Assembly: GCF_009834565.1 (NCBI RefSeq)
Contig: NZ_CP019428.1
Location: 2,914,001 to 2,978,000, forward strand
Origin: Pseudomonas sp. R76
GTDB taxonomy: Bacteria > Pseudomonadota > Gammaproteobacteria > Pseudomonadales > Pseudomonadaceae
DNA: 64,000 nucleotides
Reading direction: 5' to 3'
Position numbers and translations under genes: made by a program
The notes under the pieces: model-generated
Databases searched by the model: none
Seen by the model: the letters and a program-made list of their open reading frames with translations, nothing else
Told to the model about the DNA's origin: nothing
Shown here: one piece after another, positions 38,793 through 49,033 of the stretch
Layout: the number at the start of each line of letters is the position of its first letter
How positions within the stretch are numbered: the stretch's first letter is position 1

Positions 38793-38822
38793 CCGGAAGT
38801 TAACGTTTTTGTTAACTTCCGG
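38793..38822. other. Perfect inverted repeat downstream of the TonB receptor
   Basis: CCGGAAGTTAAC, a 6-nt loop, then GTTAACTTCCGG: twelve perfectly paired bases, 9 nt from the receptor stop. No T tract follows on the minus strand, so it could be a weak terminator, an RNA-stabilising hairpin or an operator for the next gene. Confidence 0.7.
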
Positions 38823-38830
38823 GGCAGGGC

Positions 38831-41071
38831 TTACAGCTGCCAGTCCAGGGCAAGCGTGATGGAGCGCGGGTCTCCCCAATACACGCCGTTATAAAAGCCG
38901 ACACGTTCGTAATATTTTTTATCAAATAGATTGTTCACGTTGATCGACGCCGAAACATGTTCGTCGAACTGGTAGCGCGACATCAGGTTGACCACGGTGT
39001 AAGCCTGTTGGGTGATCTTCGCCCTGGTGGTGATCAGGTTGCCCTTGTCATCCCGCGCGCCCGTCGGCCGGTTGCTGAAGTCATACATGTCGCTCTGCCA
39101 ATTCACCGCGCCACCCACCGTGAGGTTGCGCCATTGGCCCGGCAGCCGGTAGGCGCTGGAGAGCTTCAGCAGGTTGAGTGGTTGCTGGGTATTGTTACGT
39201 TTGCCCGAGCCATTCAACGAGTGGGTGTAGGTATAGCCTGCGGTCACATTCCAGTCGGGCAGGACTTCACCGGCAACCTCGAGTTCGAAGCCATTGACCT
39301 TGTTACCCTTGCCGCCGGATTTGTAGTATTCCTCGCCCGTGGTCGGGTTCGGCGGCACCGAGTCGTCCAGTTCTGCGACGTTGTCCTGGGTGCTCCAGAA
39401 GTAAGCCGCGGCCAAATTCAAGCGCTCCTGCAGCAGGCTGCCTTTGAGCCCAACTTCATAGTTGCTGCCCACAACGGGCTCCAGATACTTCTTCCCCACG
39501 TCGACGGAATCCTGTGGCCTGAAAATATCGGTGTAACTGGCGTAGACCGTGTACTCCGGCGTCAGGTCGTAGAGCAGCCCCGCATAAGGCGTCCACATGT
39601 CATTGTGGGTCTGACGCGTCTTGCCGCTCTTCTTCAACTGGTCATTGGCGTCGTAGTCAGGTTCGGCTTTTTCGTACTCCCAACTGCCATAGCGGCTGCC
39701 CAGCACCGCGTGCAGGCGATCCGTCAGGTTCAGTTGAGTGGCCAGGTAACCCGCCTTCTGTTTTTTAGAGCTGTGCTCGCCCTTGAGCGACGTGACCGTG
39801 TCAGGAAACTTGGCGATCCCGCCCATGTATTTCCAGTCGTCGATGTTGTTGTACCCAGCGGGCGTTTTGCCCGGGCGCATAAACGGTGAGGTGTCGCGTT
39901 GTGCGGCTTCGCCATATCCCACCATCAGCTTATGTTCGCGGCCCAGAAGCGTGTACGTCCCGGCGAGGTTGAGGTCGATCGTCTCCATTCTGGACGTGCC
40001 GAGCATATGGCTGTTCCAGGCTTTCATGCCGCTGCGATCATCATTGGGAAAGCCCGCGCCGCCGTAGTAGACCTTGCCATCCGTATCGCTTTGGCGATGG
40101 GTATACGCCGCCTTCAGATGCCAGTCACCCGCCAGCCGATGGTCCAGCGTCGCGAAGGTGGTTTTGTCCGTCAGCGGCCAGGAGCTCCAGGCTGCCGCCA
40201 TGTTGGTGGAGCGCGACAGCCCGGCCTTGCCGCCCTGGCTGTTCCAATAGGGCACGGTGCCCCAGGAGGTGCCTTGCACGTGTTTGTCCTGGTAATCAAA
40301 GCCTACGGCCAGCACCGTGTCGTCTGAAAGATCGCCTTCCAGAATGCCGTAGCCGACGGTGCGCTGCAGCCCGTAGTTGTCACGGAACGACTTGCTGTCG
40401 CGGTAGGCCAGCACGCTGCGCCCGCGCAAGCGGCCGTCAAAGGCCAGCGGGCCGCCCACGTCCACGTAGCTGTAGTAGTTGTCGTGGCTGCCACCGCTCA
40501 CGCCGGTTTTTGCCTGCCATTGCGCGGTAGGGCGCTTGCGTACCATGTTGACGGTGGCCGAAGGGTCACCTGCGCCGGTGGTCAAGCCCGTGGCGCCACG
40601 TACGACCTCAATGTGGTCGTAGATGATGGTGTCAGCGTCCGACTTCATATACCCGAAGGTATTGAGCATCCCGTCAATCTGGTGATTGGTGATGGCGTAG
40701 CCACGGGAGGAGTAGTAGACGCGGTCGGAATCATAGTGCTGGACGTTGACGCCGGTGGTCTGGCGCAGCACCTCGGTCAGGGTGTTGAGGTTGAAATCAT
40801 CCATCTGCTGACGGGTAATCACCGAGACCGACTGAGGGGTTTCCTTGATGGACAAGTTGAGCTTGGTCGCCGTGCTCATCGCGCCGGTGGTGTAGGCGCC
40901 GGTGTGCTCGGTGGTGGCGCCCAGGCCTTCGGCAGTGATGCTGGTGGCGCCCAGCTCCAGCGTGTTGGTCGGCGGGTGTTCGGGGTCGGTTTCGGCCAGT
41001 AGGTCCGGGCTCAGAACGGCACCGAACAGGCCAAGGGTGAGGGTCATGGAACGGGTAAACGGCGCGAGCAT
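38831..41071 (-). CDS. TonB-dependent siderophore receptor (FhuE-like)
   Basis: About 746 residues; outer-membrane siderophore receptor. After a signal peptide (MLAPFTRSM... ending LLA) comes the plug with IKETPQSVSVITRQQM and EVVRGATGLTTGAGDPSA, then a barrel ending LALDWQL. There is no STN domain, so it lacks the trans-envelope signalling seen in FpvA. The sequence resembles the FhuE/FpvB-type receptors for hydroxamate siderophores; the ligand is not determined. I prefer the ATG at 41071, because AAGGAA lies 9 nt before it and it begins the signal peptide, to one 17 codons upstream. A Fur box precedes it. Confidence 0.92.
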   Translation of the reverse strand: MLAPFTRSMTLTLGLFGAVLSPDLLAETDPEHPPTNTLELGATSITAEGLGATTEHTGAYTTGAMSTATKLNLSIKETPQSVSVITRQQMDDFNLNTLTEVLRQTTGVNVQHYDSDRVYYSSRGYAITNHQIDGMLNTFGYMKSDADTIIYDHIEVVRGATGLTTGAGDPSATVNMVRKRPTAQWQAKTGVSGGSHDNYYSYVDVGGPLAFDGRLRGRSVLAYRDSKSFRDNYGLQRTVGYGILEGDLSDDTVLAVGFDYQDKHVQGTSWGTVPYWNSQGGKAGLSRSTNMAAAWSSWPLTDKTTFATLDHRLAGDWHLKAAYTHRQSDTDGKVYYGGAGFPNDDRSGMKAWNSHMLGTSRMETIDLNLAGTYTLLGREHKLMVGYGEAAQRDTSPFMRPGKTPAGYNNIDDWKYMGGIAKFPDTVTSLKGEHSSKKQKAGYLATQLNLTDRLHAVLGSRYGSWEYEKAEPDYDANDQLKKSGKTRQTHNDMWTPYAGLLYDLTPEYTVYASYTDIFRPQDSVDVGKKYLEPVVGSNYEVGLKGSLLQERLNLAAAYFWSTQDNVAELDDSVPPNPTTGEEYYKSGGKGNKVNGFELEVAGEVLPDWNVTAGYTYTHSLNGSGKRNNTQQPLNLLKLSSAYRLPGQWRNLTVGGAVNWQSDMYDFSNRPTGARDDKGNLITTRAKITQQAYTVVNLMSRYQFDEHVSASINVNNLFDKKYYERVGFYNGVYWGDPRSITLALDWQL

Positions 41072-41163
41072 CGCGGCAGATTCCTTGTCGTCTTTGAAGC
41101 CACCCCGGAAAGGGAAGGCCATGGCTCAAAGACGAAAGGAGACGTGGAACTTTAGGTTTAAAC

Positions 41164-41182
41164 GAGAATGATTGTTATCTTT
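41164..41182 (-). promoter_or_regulatory. Fur-box-like sequence upstream of the TonB receptor
   Basis: Minus-strand AAAGATAACAATCATTCTC matches 13 of 19 consensus positions, with a perfect AATCATT core. It fits iron-repressed expression of the receptor. Confidence 0.6.
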
Positions 41183-41199
41183 CTGTTACAAGGCCTTGG

Positions 41200-42942
41200 C
41201 TACTTGATGACCACTTCAGCGGCATCCGGCTTCTTCGGCTTGAGCATGCTGAAATCGATCAGGCCCTTTTTCTGGCCGATATAAGGGTCGCCAATCATCA
41301 GCGGGCGCGGCTTGAAGCTGGCATTGACCAGGCTCTTGCTGCGGTCCCATTCATCGAAGCTCAACCCGGCGAGGTCGGCCCAGGTGTGGATCAATTGCGA
41401 GCTGCTGGAAGGGCGCTGCAGGCTGCTGGCGAAGCTCCAGTCGTGGGTTTCCCGCCACTTCGGCGAGGCGTACGCCATGAACGGAATGGTGTACATCGGC
41501 GCAGTGGGCTTGCCTTCGTTACGCCCCAGGGTGCTGTGGCCGGCCGAGTCGTACACGTCCTCGCCGTGGTCCGAGAGGTACAGCAGGAAGCCGTTCGGGT
41601 CGGTCTTGGCGTAGTCCTTGATCAGGCTCGACACCACGAAGTCGTTGTACAGCACCGCATTGTCGTAGCTGTTGTAGACCGGCAGCTGTTCATCGCTGAT
41701 GCCGGGTGGCACGCCCTGGCGATCGGTGAATTTGTCGAAGGTCGGCGGGTAGCGATACTGGTAGCTCATGTGCGTGCCCAGCAGGTGCACCACGATGAAT
41801 TTGCGTTCAGCAGGGTCAGCCATGGCCTTGGCGAAAGGCTCCAGTACGTCGCCGTCATATTGGCGGGCATTCTGGTTGCGGTTGTTATTGAGGTACACCT
41901 GCTCGTCAGCCTGCTCGGAAAAGGTCGTGAGCATGGTGTTGCGCTTGGTCATGGTCTGCTGGTTGGTGATCCAGTAGGTCTTGTAGCCGGCCTGTTTCAT
42001 CACGCTCACAATCGACGGCGTCTTGAGGTACAGGTCCGGGTTCTCTTCGTCGGCGAAGGTCAGCACCTGTTGCAGCGCTTCAATGGTGTAGGGGCGCGGG
42101 GTGATGACATTGTCGAACACCGCCAGTTGGTCGCGCAGCTTGTCCAGTTCCGGCGTGGTGTTACGCGGGTAGCCGTAGAGGCTCATGCGCTGGCGGTTGG
42201 TGGACTCGCCGATCACCAGCACCAACGTGGAGGGCTGGCCAGCCATGGTGTCCTTGAGGTTCTTCAAGGGCGGGATCTGGCTGGCACTGGTCAGCATGCC
42301 TTGCATGCTGTTGAGTTGTTCGGTGTAACGGCGGTAGGCAACGATCATCTGCCATGGCACTGCGGGCTCGACACGCGATTCGAAGCCGTCGATGGCCAGT
42401 TCCATGGTCGGGTTGGTCGCAATCTGCTTGACCAGCGGGTAGCCGACCACCGCCAGTACAATCGCAGTCGCCGCCAGGATCGCCTGGCCGCGCGGCAGGT
42501 AGACCGGGCGCAGGCGGGTCCACAGGAACACTGCAAAGGCGGTATGGGCGATGAACGCCAGCACGATCCACCAGGCGAAGTATTGGGTCGCGTATTCGCC
42601 GGCTTCAGAGATGTTCGACTCGAACATGATGAAGATGACGCTTTGCGAAAACTCCTGCTGATAGATGAAGAAGTAACCAAGGCTGGCCATGGAGCAGGCC
42701 CACAGCACCACGCCGATCAATGCGGCGAGCATGCGGGTCTGGCGCGGGAACAGCAGCATCGGCGCCAACCAGAAGGCGCTAAGGAAGAAGGCTTGGCGAA
42801 AACCACTGAACCCGGAGGTGCCGGTCAGTTGGATCAGGAGTTGGGTGATACCCGAGAAATACCAGAAAAACAGGAACAGCCAGCCAAGGCCGGCCCAATC
42901 AAAGCCTTTCGCAGACTTCGTGCTGCGTTTGAACATCGCCAT
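41200..42942 (-). CDS. cptA: Lipid A phosphoethanolamine transferase CptA
   Basis: 580-residue inner-membrane enzyme that transfers phosphoethanolamine to lipopolysaccharide. Five hydrophobic segments occupy about residues 18-175; the periplasmic sulfatase-fold domain follows with LVLVIGESTNRQRMSLYGYP, the nucleophile Thr in RPYTIEALQQ, and metal ligands in HLLGTH and LYLSDHGEDVYD. The stretch QEFSQSVIFIMFE is as in E. coli CptA, and length and order agree with that branch rather than with EptA. The ATG at 42942 has GGAG 6 nt before it. A ColR-like site lies about 105 nt upstream. Confidence 0.92.
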   Translation of the reverse strand: MAMFKRSTKSAKGFDWAGLGWLFLFFWYFSGITQLLIQLTGTSGFSGFRQAFFLSAFWLAPMLLFPRQTRMLAALIGVVLWACSMASLGYFFIYQQEFSQSVIFIMFESNISEAGEYATQYFAWWIVLAFIAHTAFAVFLWTRLRPVYLPRGQAILAATAIVLAVVGYPLVKQIATNPTMELAIDGFESRVEPAVPWQMIVAYRRYTEQLNSMQGMLTSASQIPPLKNLKDTMAGQPSTLVLVIGESTNRQRMSLYGYPRNTTPELDKLRDQLAVFDNVITPRPYTIEALQQVLTFADEENPDLYLKTPSIVSVMKQAGYKTYWITNQQTMTKRNTMLTTFSEQADEQVYLNNNRNQNARQYDGDVLEPFAKAMADPAERKFIVVHLLGTHMSYQYRYPPTFDKFTDRQGVPPGISDEQLPVYNSYDNAVLYNDFVVSSLIKDYAKTDPNGFLLYLSDHGEDVYDSAGHSTLGRNEGKPTAPMYTIPFMAYASPKWRETHDWSFASSLQRPSSSSQLIHTWADLAGLSFDEWDRSKSLVNASFKPRPLMIGDPYIGQKKGLIDFSMLKPKKPDAAEVVIK

Positions 42943-43048
42943 CCAGCGCTCCAACCCGATAATTGCCAGTCACCGCGCAGAAGTGCGCGCAACACGAGGG
43001 CTACCCCAGGTGGGCGGCCCTATTCGGCGGGAGTATCGGGAGGAGGGT

Positions 43049-43063
43049 GTGAAAACTTCGTGA
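43049..43063 (-). promoter_or_regulatory. ColR-like binding site upstream of cptA
   Basis: Minus-strand TCACGAAGTTTTCAC agrees at 10 of 12 defined positions with the ColR consensus YYNASNNYTTTTCAC as I recall it from P. putida, where ColR regulates a cptA homologue. Confidence 0.35.
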
Positions 43064-43094
43064 GTTATTCCTGAACGGTTCGTTCAGCTCACGT

Positions 43095-43271
43095 TCAGCA
43101 AAGCGCGGGCTGGGTGCCGGACGCCTGGTTGATCTGGGCCTGAAGGTAGGAACGCAAGCGCAGGACTTCTTGCTGCAGCTGGTCGCGTTCGTCTTTCAAC
43201 TGGCGCAATTCATCGCGACGGACGCTGACGTAGAGGGTCTGTGGCGGGCGGGTCATCTGTGCTGTGCTCAT
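43095..43271 (-). CDS. Small coiled-coil protein (DUF6026-like)
   Basis: 58 residues: MSTAQMTRPPQTLYVSVRRD, then a Leu/Gln/Arg-rich heptad region (about 20-45) predicted to form a coiled coil, ending in Cys. It resembles small Pseudomonas proteins annotated DUF6026. The ATG is preceded by GAGG at 7 nt. It is divergent from gnd and tandem with cptA, about 150 nt before it. Function unknown; a small regulator or oligomerisation peptide is possible. Confidence 0.75.
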   Translation of the reverse strand: MSTAQMTRPPQTLYVSVRRDELRQLKDERDQLQQEVLRLRSYLQAQINQASGTQPALC

Positions 43272-43541
43272 TGCTTGCCTCGCAAATAGCCGGTAGATCG
43301 CGATGTCGGAACGCGTTAGGGGAGGCGCTCGACACCAGTCGGAAGCAATTCTGAATTCTTTTTTGAATCAAGGGAACTTTTTTATTTTTGATGGTCGTGT
43401 GACTTTTTGGGCGGTGATGCTGAAACGCGGGCCAACTTTTTGTCATGAAACTACACGGATCCGCTCTGGACTAACCCTCATTAGCCTCATTGCGCTATAA
43501 ACTATGTCACACATTTATTTAGCAGTTAGGAGCATCAGCAC

Positions 43542-44521
<980 letters not shown>

Positions 44522-44525
<4 letters not shown>

Positions 44526-46045
44526 CCGTCAACGGCAAGAAACCCAAGGCCGAACCCGCTCCACCGACCACGCTGTTTCTGTTTGGCGCCCATGGCGACC
44601 TGGTCAAGCGCCTGCTCATGCCGGCGCTGTACAACCTGAGCCGTGATGGGCTGCTGGGCGACGGCCTGCGCATTGTCGGCGTTGATCACAACGCCATCAG
44701 TGACGCCGACTTTGCCAAGAAGCTCGAGGATTTCATTCGCACCGAGGCCGCCAGCAAGGTCAAGGGCAATGCCGATAACGCCCTGGACCCCGAGTTGTGG
44801 GCGCAGTTGGCCAAAGGCATCAGCTACGTCGAGGGCGACTTCCTCGACGACAGCACCTACGCGGACATCGGCAAGAAAATCGCCGACAGCGGCACCGCCA
44901 ACGCGGTGTTCTACCTGGCCACTGCACCGCGCTTCTTCAGTGAAGTGGTGCAGCGCCTGGGCAGCGCCGGTTTGCTCAATGAAACCGACGAAGGCTTTCG
45001 CCGTGTGGTGATCGAGAAACCTTTCGGTTCCGACTTGGCGACCGCCGAAGCCCTGAACGCGAGCCTGCTCAAGGTGATGAGCGAGAAGCAGATCTATCGC
45101 ATCGACCATTACCTGGGCAAGGAAACGGTGCAGAACATCCTCATCAGCCGTTTCTCCAACGTGCTGTTCGAAGCGTTCTGGAACAACCATTACATCGACC
45201 ACGTGCAAATCACCGCGGCTGAAACCGTCGGTGTGGAAACCCGGGGTAATTTCTTCGAAAAAACCGGCACACTGCGCGACATGGTGCCCAACCACCTGTT
45301 CCAGTTGCTGGCGATGGTGGCCATGGAGCCGCCGGCGGCGTTTGGCGCCGATGCGGTGCGGGGCGAGAAAGCCAAGGTTGTCGGTGCCATCCGGCCCTGG
45401 TCATTGGAAGATGCGCGGGCCAACTCGGTGCGCGGCCAGTACACCGCCGGTGAAATCGCCGGCAAGCAGCTGCCCGGTTACCGCGAAGAAGCCAATGTCG
45501 CGCCCGACAGCAGCACCGAGACGTTCGTTGCCCTGAAGGTAATGATCGACAACTGGCGCTGGGTTGGCGTGCCGTTCTACCTGCGTACTGGCAAGCGCAT
45601 GAGCATTCGCGACACTGAAATCGTGATTTGCTTCAAGCACGCGCCCTACGCGCAGTTCCGCGATACCGACGTGGATGAGCTCAAGCCCACTTACCTCAAG
45701 ATCCAGATCCAGCCGAACGAAGGCATGTGGTTCGATCTGTTGGCCAAAAAGCCTGGGCCGACCCTGGAAATGGCCAATATCGAACTGGGCTTTGACTACA
45801 AGGACTTCTTCGAAATGCAGCCGTCGACGGGTTACGAAACCCTGATCTACGACTGCATGACCGGTGACCAGACCCTGTTCCAGCGCGCCGACAACATCGA
45901 AAACGGCTGGCGTGCGGTACAGCCGTTCCTGGATGCCTGGAAAGAGGACGACGGCATCCAGGCCTACAAGGCTGGCGAAGATGGCCCGGCAGCGGCCGAT
46001 GCCTTGCTGGCCCGTGACGGCCGCACCTGGCACAGCCTCGGATGA
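44522..46045 (+). CDS. zwf: Glucose-6-phosphate 1-dehydrogenase
   Basis: Oxidises glucose 6-phosphate to 6-phosphogluconolactone. 507 residues, full length. Nucleotide-binding [18 protein letters not shown] near the N-terminus and the active-site signature RIDHYLGKE at 193-201 are intact. Start ATGA overlaps the gnd stop and its stop overlaps the next ATG, so the three genes form a coupled operon. No lactonase (pgl) or edd is adjacent, so this is likely a second zwf copy outside the hex cluster. Confidence 0.96.
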
Positions 46046-46866
46046 GTGACGCCACGATCCATCCCATCCGGTTTGTATTGAGTGATATGGACGGCACGCT
46101 GCTGCGCCCCGACCACACCCCCAGTCAACGCACTATCGACACGGTGCGCGCGTTGCGCGATGCCGGGGTGTTCTTCAGCCTGGCCAGCGGGCGGCCGCCC
46201 AAGGCCATGATGCAGATGGTCGAGGCGTTCGGCATCGATGTGCCGGTGGCGGGCTTTAATGGCGGTACGTTGGTCAACCCCGATGGCAGCATCCTGCTGG
46301 CGCATCATTTGCCGGCAGAAGCCGCCTTGGTGGCGCTGGCGCTGTTCAGCGCAGAGCCGGACGTCGAAGTCTGGCTGTTCGCCGACGGCGATTGGCTGCG
46401 CCGTGACCCACCTGGCCCGATGGTCGCGCGGGAGGCGGCCGGCTTGGGTTACGGGCCGATAGTGGTGGAGAGTTTCGAGCCCTACCTGGATCGCGTCGAC
46501 AAGATCGTCGCCGCCAGTAACAACGCGCCGTTGCTCAAAGCGCTGGAAGCGCAGCTGCAGCCCAAAGTCGAAGGGTTGGCGCACGTGTCGCGCTCACAGC
46601 CGGTGTACCTCGACGTGACGGCCATGCTCGCCAACAAGGGTGACGCCTTGAAGGCTCTGGCCGCGCACCTTGGCGTGCCGCTTGAGCAAACGCTGGCCAT
46701 CGGCGATGGCGGCAACGACCCGGCGATGTTTCACGTGGCAGGTTTTTCGATTGCCATGGGCCAGGCGGAAGAAGTGGTCAAGCGCCAAGCCAGTGTCGTC
46801 ACCGGCAGCAATGTCGAGGATGGCGCTGCGCAAGCCATTGAGCGGTTTATTCTCGCGGCGAAATAA
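46042..46866 (+). CDS. Cof-type HAD hydrolase
   Basis: 274-residue sugar-phosphate-type phosphatase of the Cof/IIB group. Motif I DMDGTLL (Asp15, Asp17), motif II LASGRP, the lysine in ANKGDALKALA and motif IV GDGGNDPAMF, with a cap domain between about 85 and 190. Coupled to zwf by an ATGA overlap, so a phosphosugar substrate of the pentose phosphate pathway is a reasonable inference. Confidence 0.93.
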   Translation: MSDATIHPIRFVLSDMDGTLLRPDHTPSQRTIDTVRALRDAGVFFSLASGRPPKAMMQMVEAFGIDVPVAGFNGGTLVNPDGSILLAHHLPAEAALVALALFSAEPDVEVWLFADGDWLRRDPPGPMVAREAAGLGYGPIVVESFEPYLDRVDKIVAASNNAPLLKALEAQLQPKVEGLAHVSRSQPVYLDVTAMLANKGDALKALAAHLGVPLEQTLAIGDGGNDPAMFHVAGFSIAMGQAEEVVKRQASVVTGSNVEDGAAQAIERFILAAK

Positions 46867-46900
46867 TAACGCCAACTTGAAGTGCCCACGCTCTAACACC

Positions 46901-46946
46901 AAACTTCCGATCATTATTCCTGCTGGCAGGCAATGATCGGAAGTTT
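46901..46946. other. Long perfect inverted repeat with inner stem
   Basis: AAACTTCCGATCATT and AATGATCGGAAGTTT (15-bp arms) enclose a smaller stem CCTGC/GCAGG. It lies between the convergent HAD and small-protein genes. It is too AT-rich at its base for a classic terminator but may serve both genes. It is followed by two tandem copies of TTGGGCGACTTAC (46948-46973). Confidence 0.75.
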
Positions 46947-46969
46947 CTTGGGCGACTTACTTGGGCGAC

Positions 46970-47230
46970 TTACTTCGGCATTGCCCACGACTGCAACTGA
47001 TGGCCATCCTTGTCGAGTTCGGCGCGCGCCTGCAACAGCAAGTCTTCCAGTTGCGCAGGGTCGGTATAGGCGCTCGAAGACAGCTGTTTACTGCCGATAC
47101 GGGTATTGGTACGGTCGATGACGCTCAGGCTGAGGGCGCCATTGCCATCGTGCCAGGCCACGCATTGAAAGGGTTGGAAAGCACGGTCTGCGATCAAAAG
47201 AGCTTCGTTGATGCGGAGCGGGGCGTTCAT
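46970..47230 (-). CDS. Conserved small cytoplasmic protein (DUF1652-like)
   Basis: 86 residues with no signal peptide. The pattern of an N-terminal helix, then FQPFQCVAWHDGNGALSLSV and a helical C-terminus, resembles small Pseudomonas DUF1652 proteins; I am not certain of the family. The ATG at 47230 has AGAGAAG upstream and is favoured over upstream candidates that would extend into non-coding-looking sequence. The last codon lies in the second TTGGGCGACTTAC copy. Confidence 0.7.
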   Translation of the reverse strand: MNAPLRINEALLIADRAFQPFQCVAWHDGNGALSLSVIDRTNTRIGSKQLSSSAYTDPAQLEDLLLQARAELDKDGHQLQSWAMPK

Positions 47231-47575
47231 GTGGGTCTTCTCTCTAAAATGCCCATCAAGTGTGTGCCGTTGGTTGGGCGGGCCAAACGGTGAGTTACCT
47301 GTACTGATGCACGATGGCGGGGTACGGGTCACATGTTAGAGCAAGAAATTTCAACTTTTCCTGATTAACGTCATGTAAGCGGCTGTTTTGGTCGCTGAAT
47401 GAGGGGGTTAACGCGTCTTCAGTTTTTAACCCCAGACACTGCAGAAGTGGCTTTTTGCCAACACTTATAGCGAAACGGTACAAGGCGCGCGTCAATACCT
47501 TGCTAGTGTTAGCGCCAGGTCTCACAAACCATTGTTTCTAAATAACTTTAATAATTCTGGCGCCAAGGAATAGTC
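47231..47575. other. 345-nt intergenic region between divergent genes
   Basis: AT-richer than its neighbours and presumably holds the promoters of the small protein and the sigma-54 activator. A GGGGTTAA/TTAACCCC inverted repeat with a 14-nt loop lies at 47404-47433. I see no convincing sigma-54 site or small gene. Confidence 0.6.
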
Positions 47576-48901
47576 ATGGTTGTTACACCTGTCCAACGTC
47601 GCCTGCTCGTGGTCGATCCCTGTGAGGATTGCCACGCGCTATTACCCGGCTTGCGCACGGCCGGGTGGGAAGTGGACAGCTGTGCGCTGGGCGCCGTAGG
47701 TGATCGTTCCTGTGATGTGGGCTTGCTGCGCTTGCAGCCCGAGCACCTTGAACGCCCCGAAGCGGTCAAGGAGTTGATCAGCCGCAGCGGCACTGAATGG
47801 ATCGCCGTGCTCAGCCAGGATGTGCTGCGCCTGCAAAATGTCGGGGATTTTGTGTGTGAGTGGTTTTTCGACTTCCACACGCTGCCCTTTGACGTGGCGC
47901 GCGTGCAAGTCACCCTCGGGCGTGCGTTCGGCATGGCACGCCTGCGGGGCAAAGGCTACGCGCTGGTCGATGAGCCCGAACATGAGTTGCTTGGCGATAG
48001 CCGGCCGATCCGTGAACTGCGCAAATTGCTGGCCAAGCTCGCGCCCACGGAATCACCGGTACTGATTCGCGGCGACAGCGGCACCGGTAAAGAACTGGTG
48101 GCCAAGACCCTGCATCGCCAATCCCAGCGCCATGCCAAGCCGTTTGTGGCGATCAACTGCGGCGCCATTCCGGAACACTTGATCCAGTCCGAACTGTTTG
48201 GCCATGAGAAAGGTGCATTTACCGGCGCGCACCAGCGCAAAGTCGGGCGTATCGAGGCGGCCCACGGCGGCACGCTGTTTCTCGATGAAATCGGCGACTT
48301 GCCCATGGAGCTGCAAGCCAACCTGCTGCGCTTTCTGCAGGAAAAACAGATCGAGCGCGTCGGCGGTAGCCAGCCCATCCCGGTGGATGTGCGCGTGCTG
48401 GCGGCGACTCACGTCGACCTGGAGGCCGCAGTGGCCAAGGGCACCTTTCGCGAAGACCTGTATTACCGACTCAACGTTTTGCAGGTGATTACCGCGCCGC
48501 TGCGCGAGCGCCATGGCGATGTGGCAATGCTGGCCAATCATTTTTCGCGTTTCTACAGCCAGGAAACCGGCCGGCGCCCGCGCAGTTTCAGCGAAGATGC
48601 GCTGGTGGCCATGGGGCAACACCCGTGGCCGGGCAATGTGCGTGAGTTGGCCAACCGCGTGCGGCGTGGCCTGGTGCTGGCTGAAGGGCGGCAGATTGAA
48701 GCCGTTGATCTGGGACTGCAAGGCGAGCAGGCAATCGCGCCGCCGATGGCTACACTGGAAGATTACAAGCACCGCGCCGAACGACAGGCGCTGTGCGATG
48801 TGCTCAACCGGCACAGCGACAACCTGAGTGTCGCCGCCCGCGTGTTGGGGGTTTCCCGGCCGACGTTCTACCGGTTGCTGCACAAACACCAGATCCGCTA
48901 G
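47576..48901 (+). CDS. Sigma-54-dependent activator, VpsR/FleQ-like
   Basis: 441 residues. The N-terminal domain (1-125) looks like a degenerate receiver of the VpsR/FleQ type. The AAA+ domain has Walker A GDSGTGKE (166-173), the sigma-54-contacting GAFTGA loop (213-218) and Walker B LFLDEIGD (Asp237). The C-terminal Fis-type helix-turn-helix is NLSVAARVLGVSRPTFYRLL. It can therefore open sigma-54 promoters. It is convergent to the fap operon, whose promoter here is of the sigma-54 type, making it the prime candidate regulator; c-di-GMP input would fit the VpsR/FleQ relatives. AAGGAATAGTC precedes the ATG. Confidence 0.93.
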   Translation: MVVTPVQRRLLVVDPCEDCHALLPGLRTAGWEVDSCALGAVGDRSCDVGLLRLQPEHLERPEAVKELISRSGTEWIAVLSQDVLRLQNVGDFVCEWFFDFHTLPFDVARVQVTLGRAFGMARLRGKGYALVDEPEHELLGDSRPIRELRKLLAKLAPTESPVLIRGDSGTGKELVAKTLHRQSQRHAKPFVAINCGAIPEHLIQSELFGHEKGAFTGAHQRKVGRIEAAHGGTLFLDEIGDLPMELQANLLRFLQEKQIERVGGSQPIPVDVRVLAATHVDLEAAVAKGTFREDLYYRLNVLQVITAPLRERHGDVAMLANHFSRFYSQETGRRPRSFSEDALVAMGQHPWPGNVRELANRVRRGLVLAEGRQIEAVDLGLQGEQAIAPPMATLEDYKHRAERQALCDVLNRHSDNLSVAARVLGVSRPTFYRLLHKHQIR

Positions 48902-48912
48902 GGCGGGTAAAC

Positions 48913-48949
48913 CGAAAAGCCCCGCAACGACCCTTATCGTTGCGGGGCT
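48913..48949 (-). terminator. Terminator at the end of the fap operon
   Basis: AGCCCCGCAACGA pairs with TCGTTGCGGGGCT; on the minus strand a short T run follows (GGGGCTTTTCGG). It may also stop the convergent activator gene. Confidence 0.75.
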
Positions 48950-49026
48950 GATCGTTCCTACACTCTGCGTGGGATGATCGTTCCCACGCGCAGCAAAGGA
49001 ATGTAGCCAGGGACGCTCCGCGTCCC
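48950..49026. repeat. Intergenic Pseudomonas repeat with small palindromes
   Basis: GATCGTTCC occurs twice, TCTGCGTGGGATGATCGTTC resembles the common CACGCTCTGCGTGGGAA intergenic repeat, and GGGACGCTCCGCGTCCC (49010-49026) is a perfect small hairpin. This is the dispersed repeat type seen between Pseudomonas genes. Confidence 0.6.
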
Positions 49027-49033
49027 GCCGTCC

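Noticed and set aside
47440..47456. Sigma-54-like TGGC...TTGCC upstream of the activator
   Set aside because: GG-GC spacing is 6 nt instead of 10.
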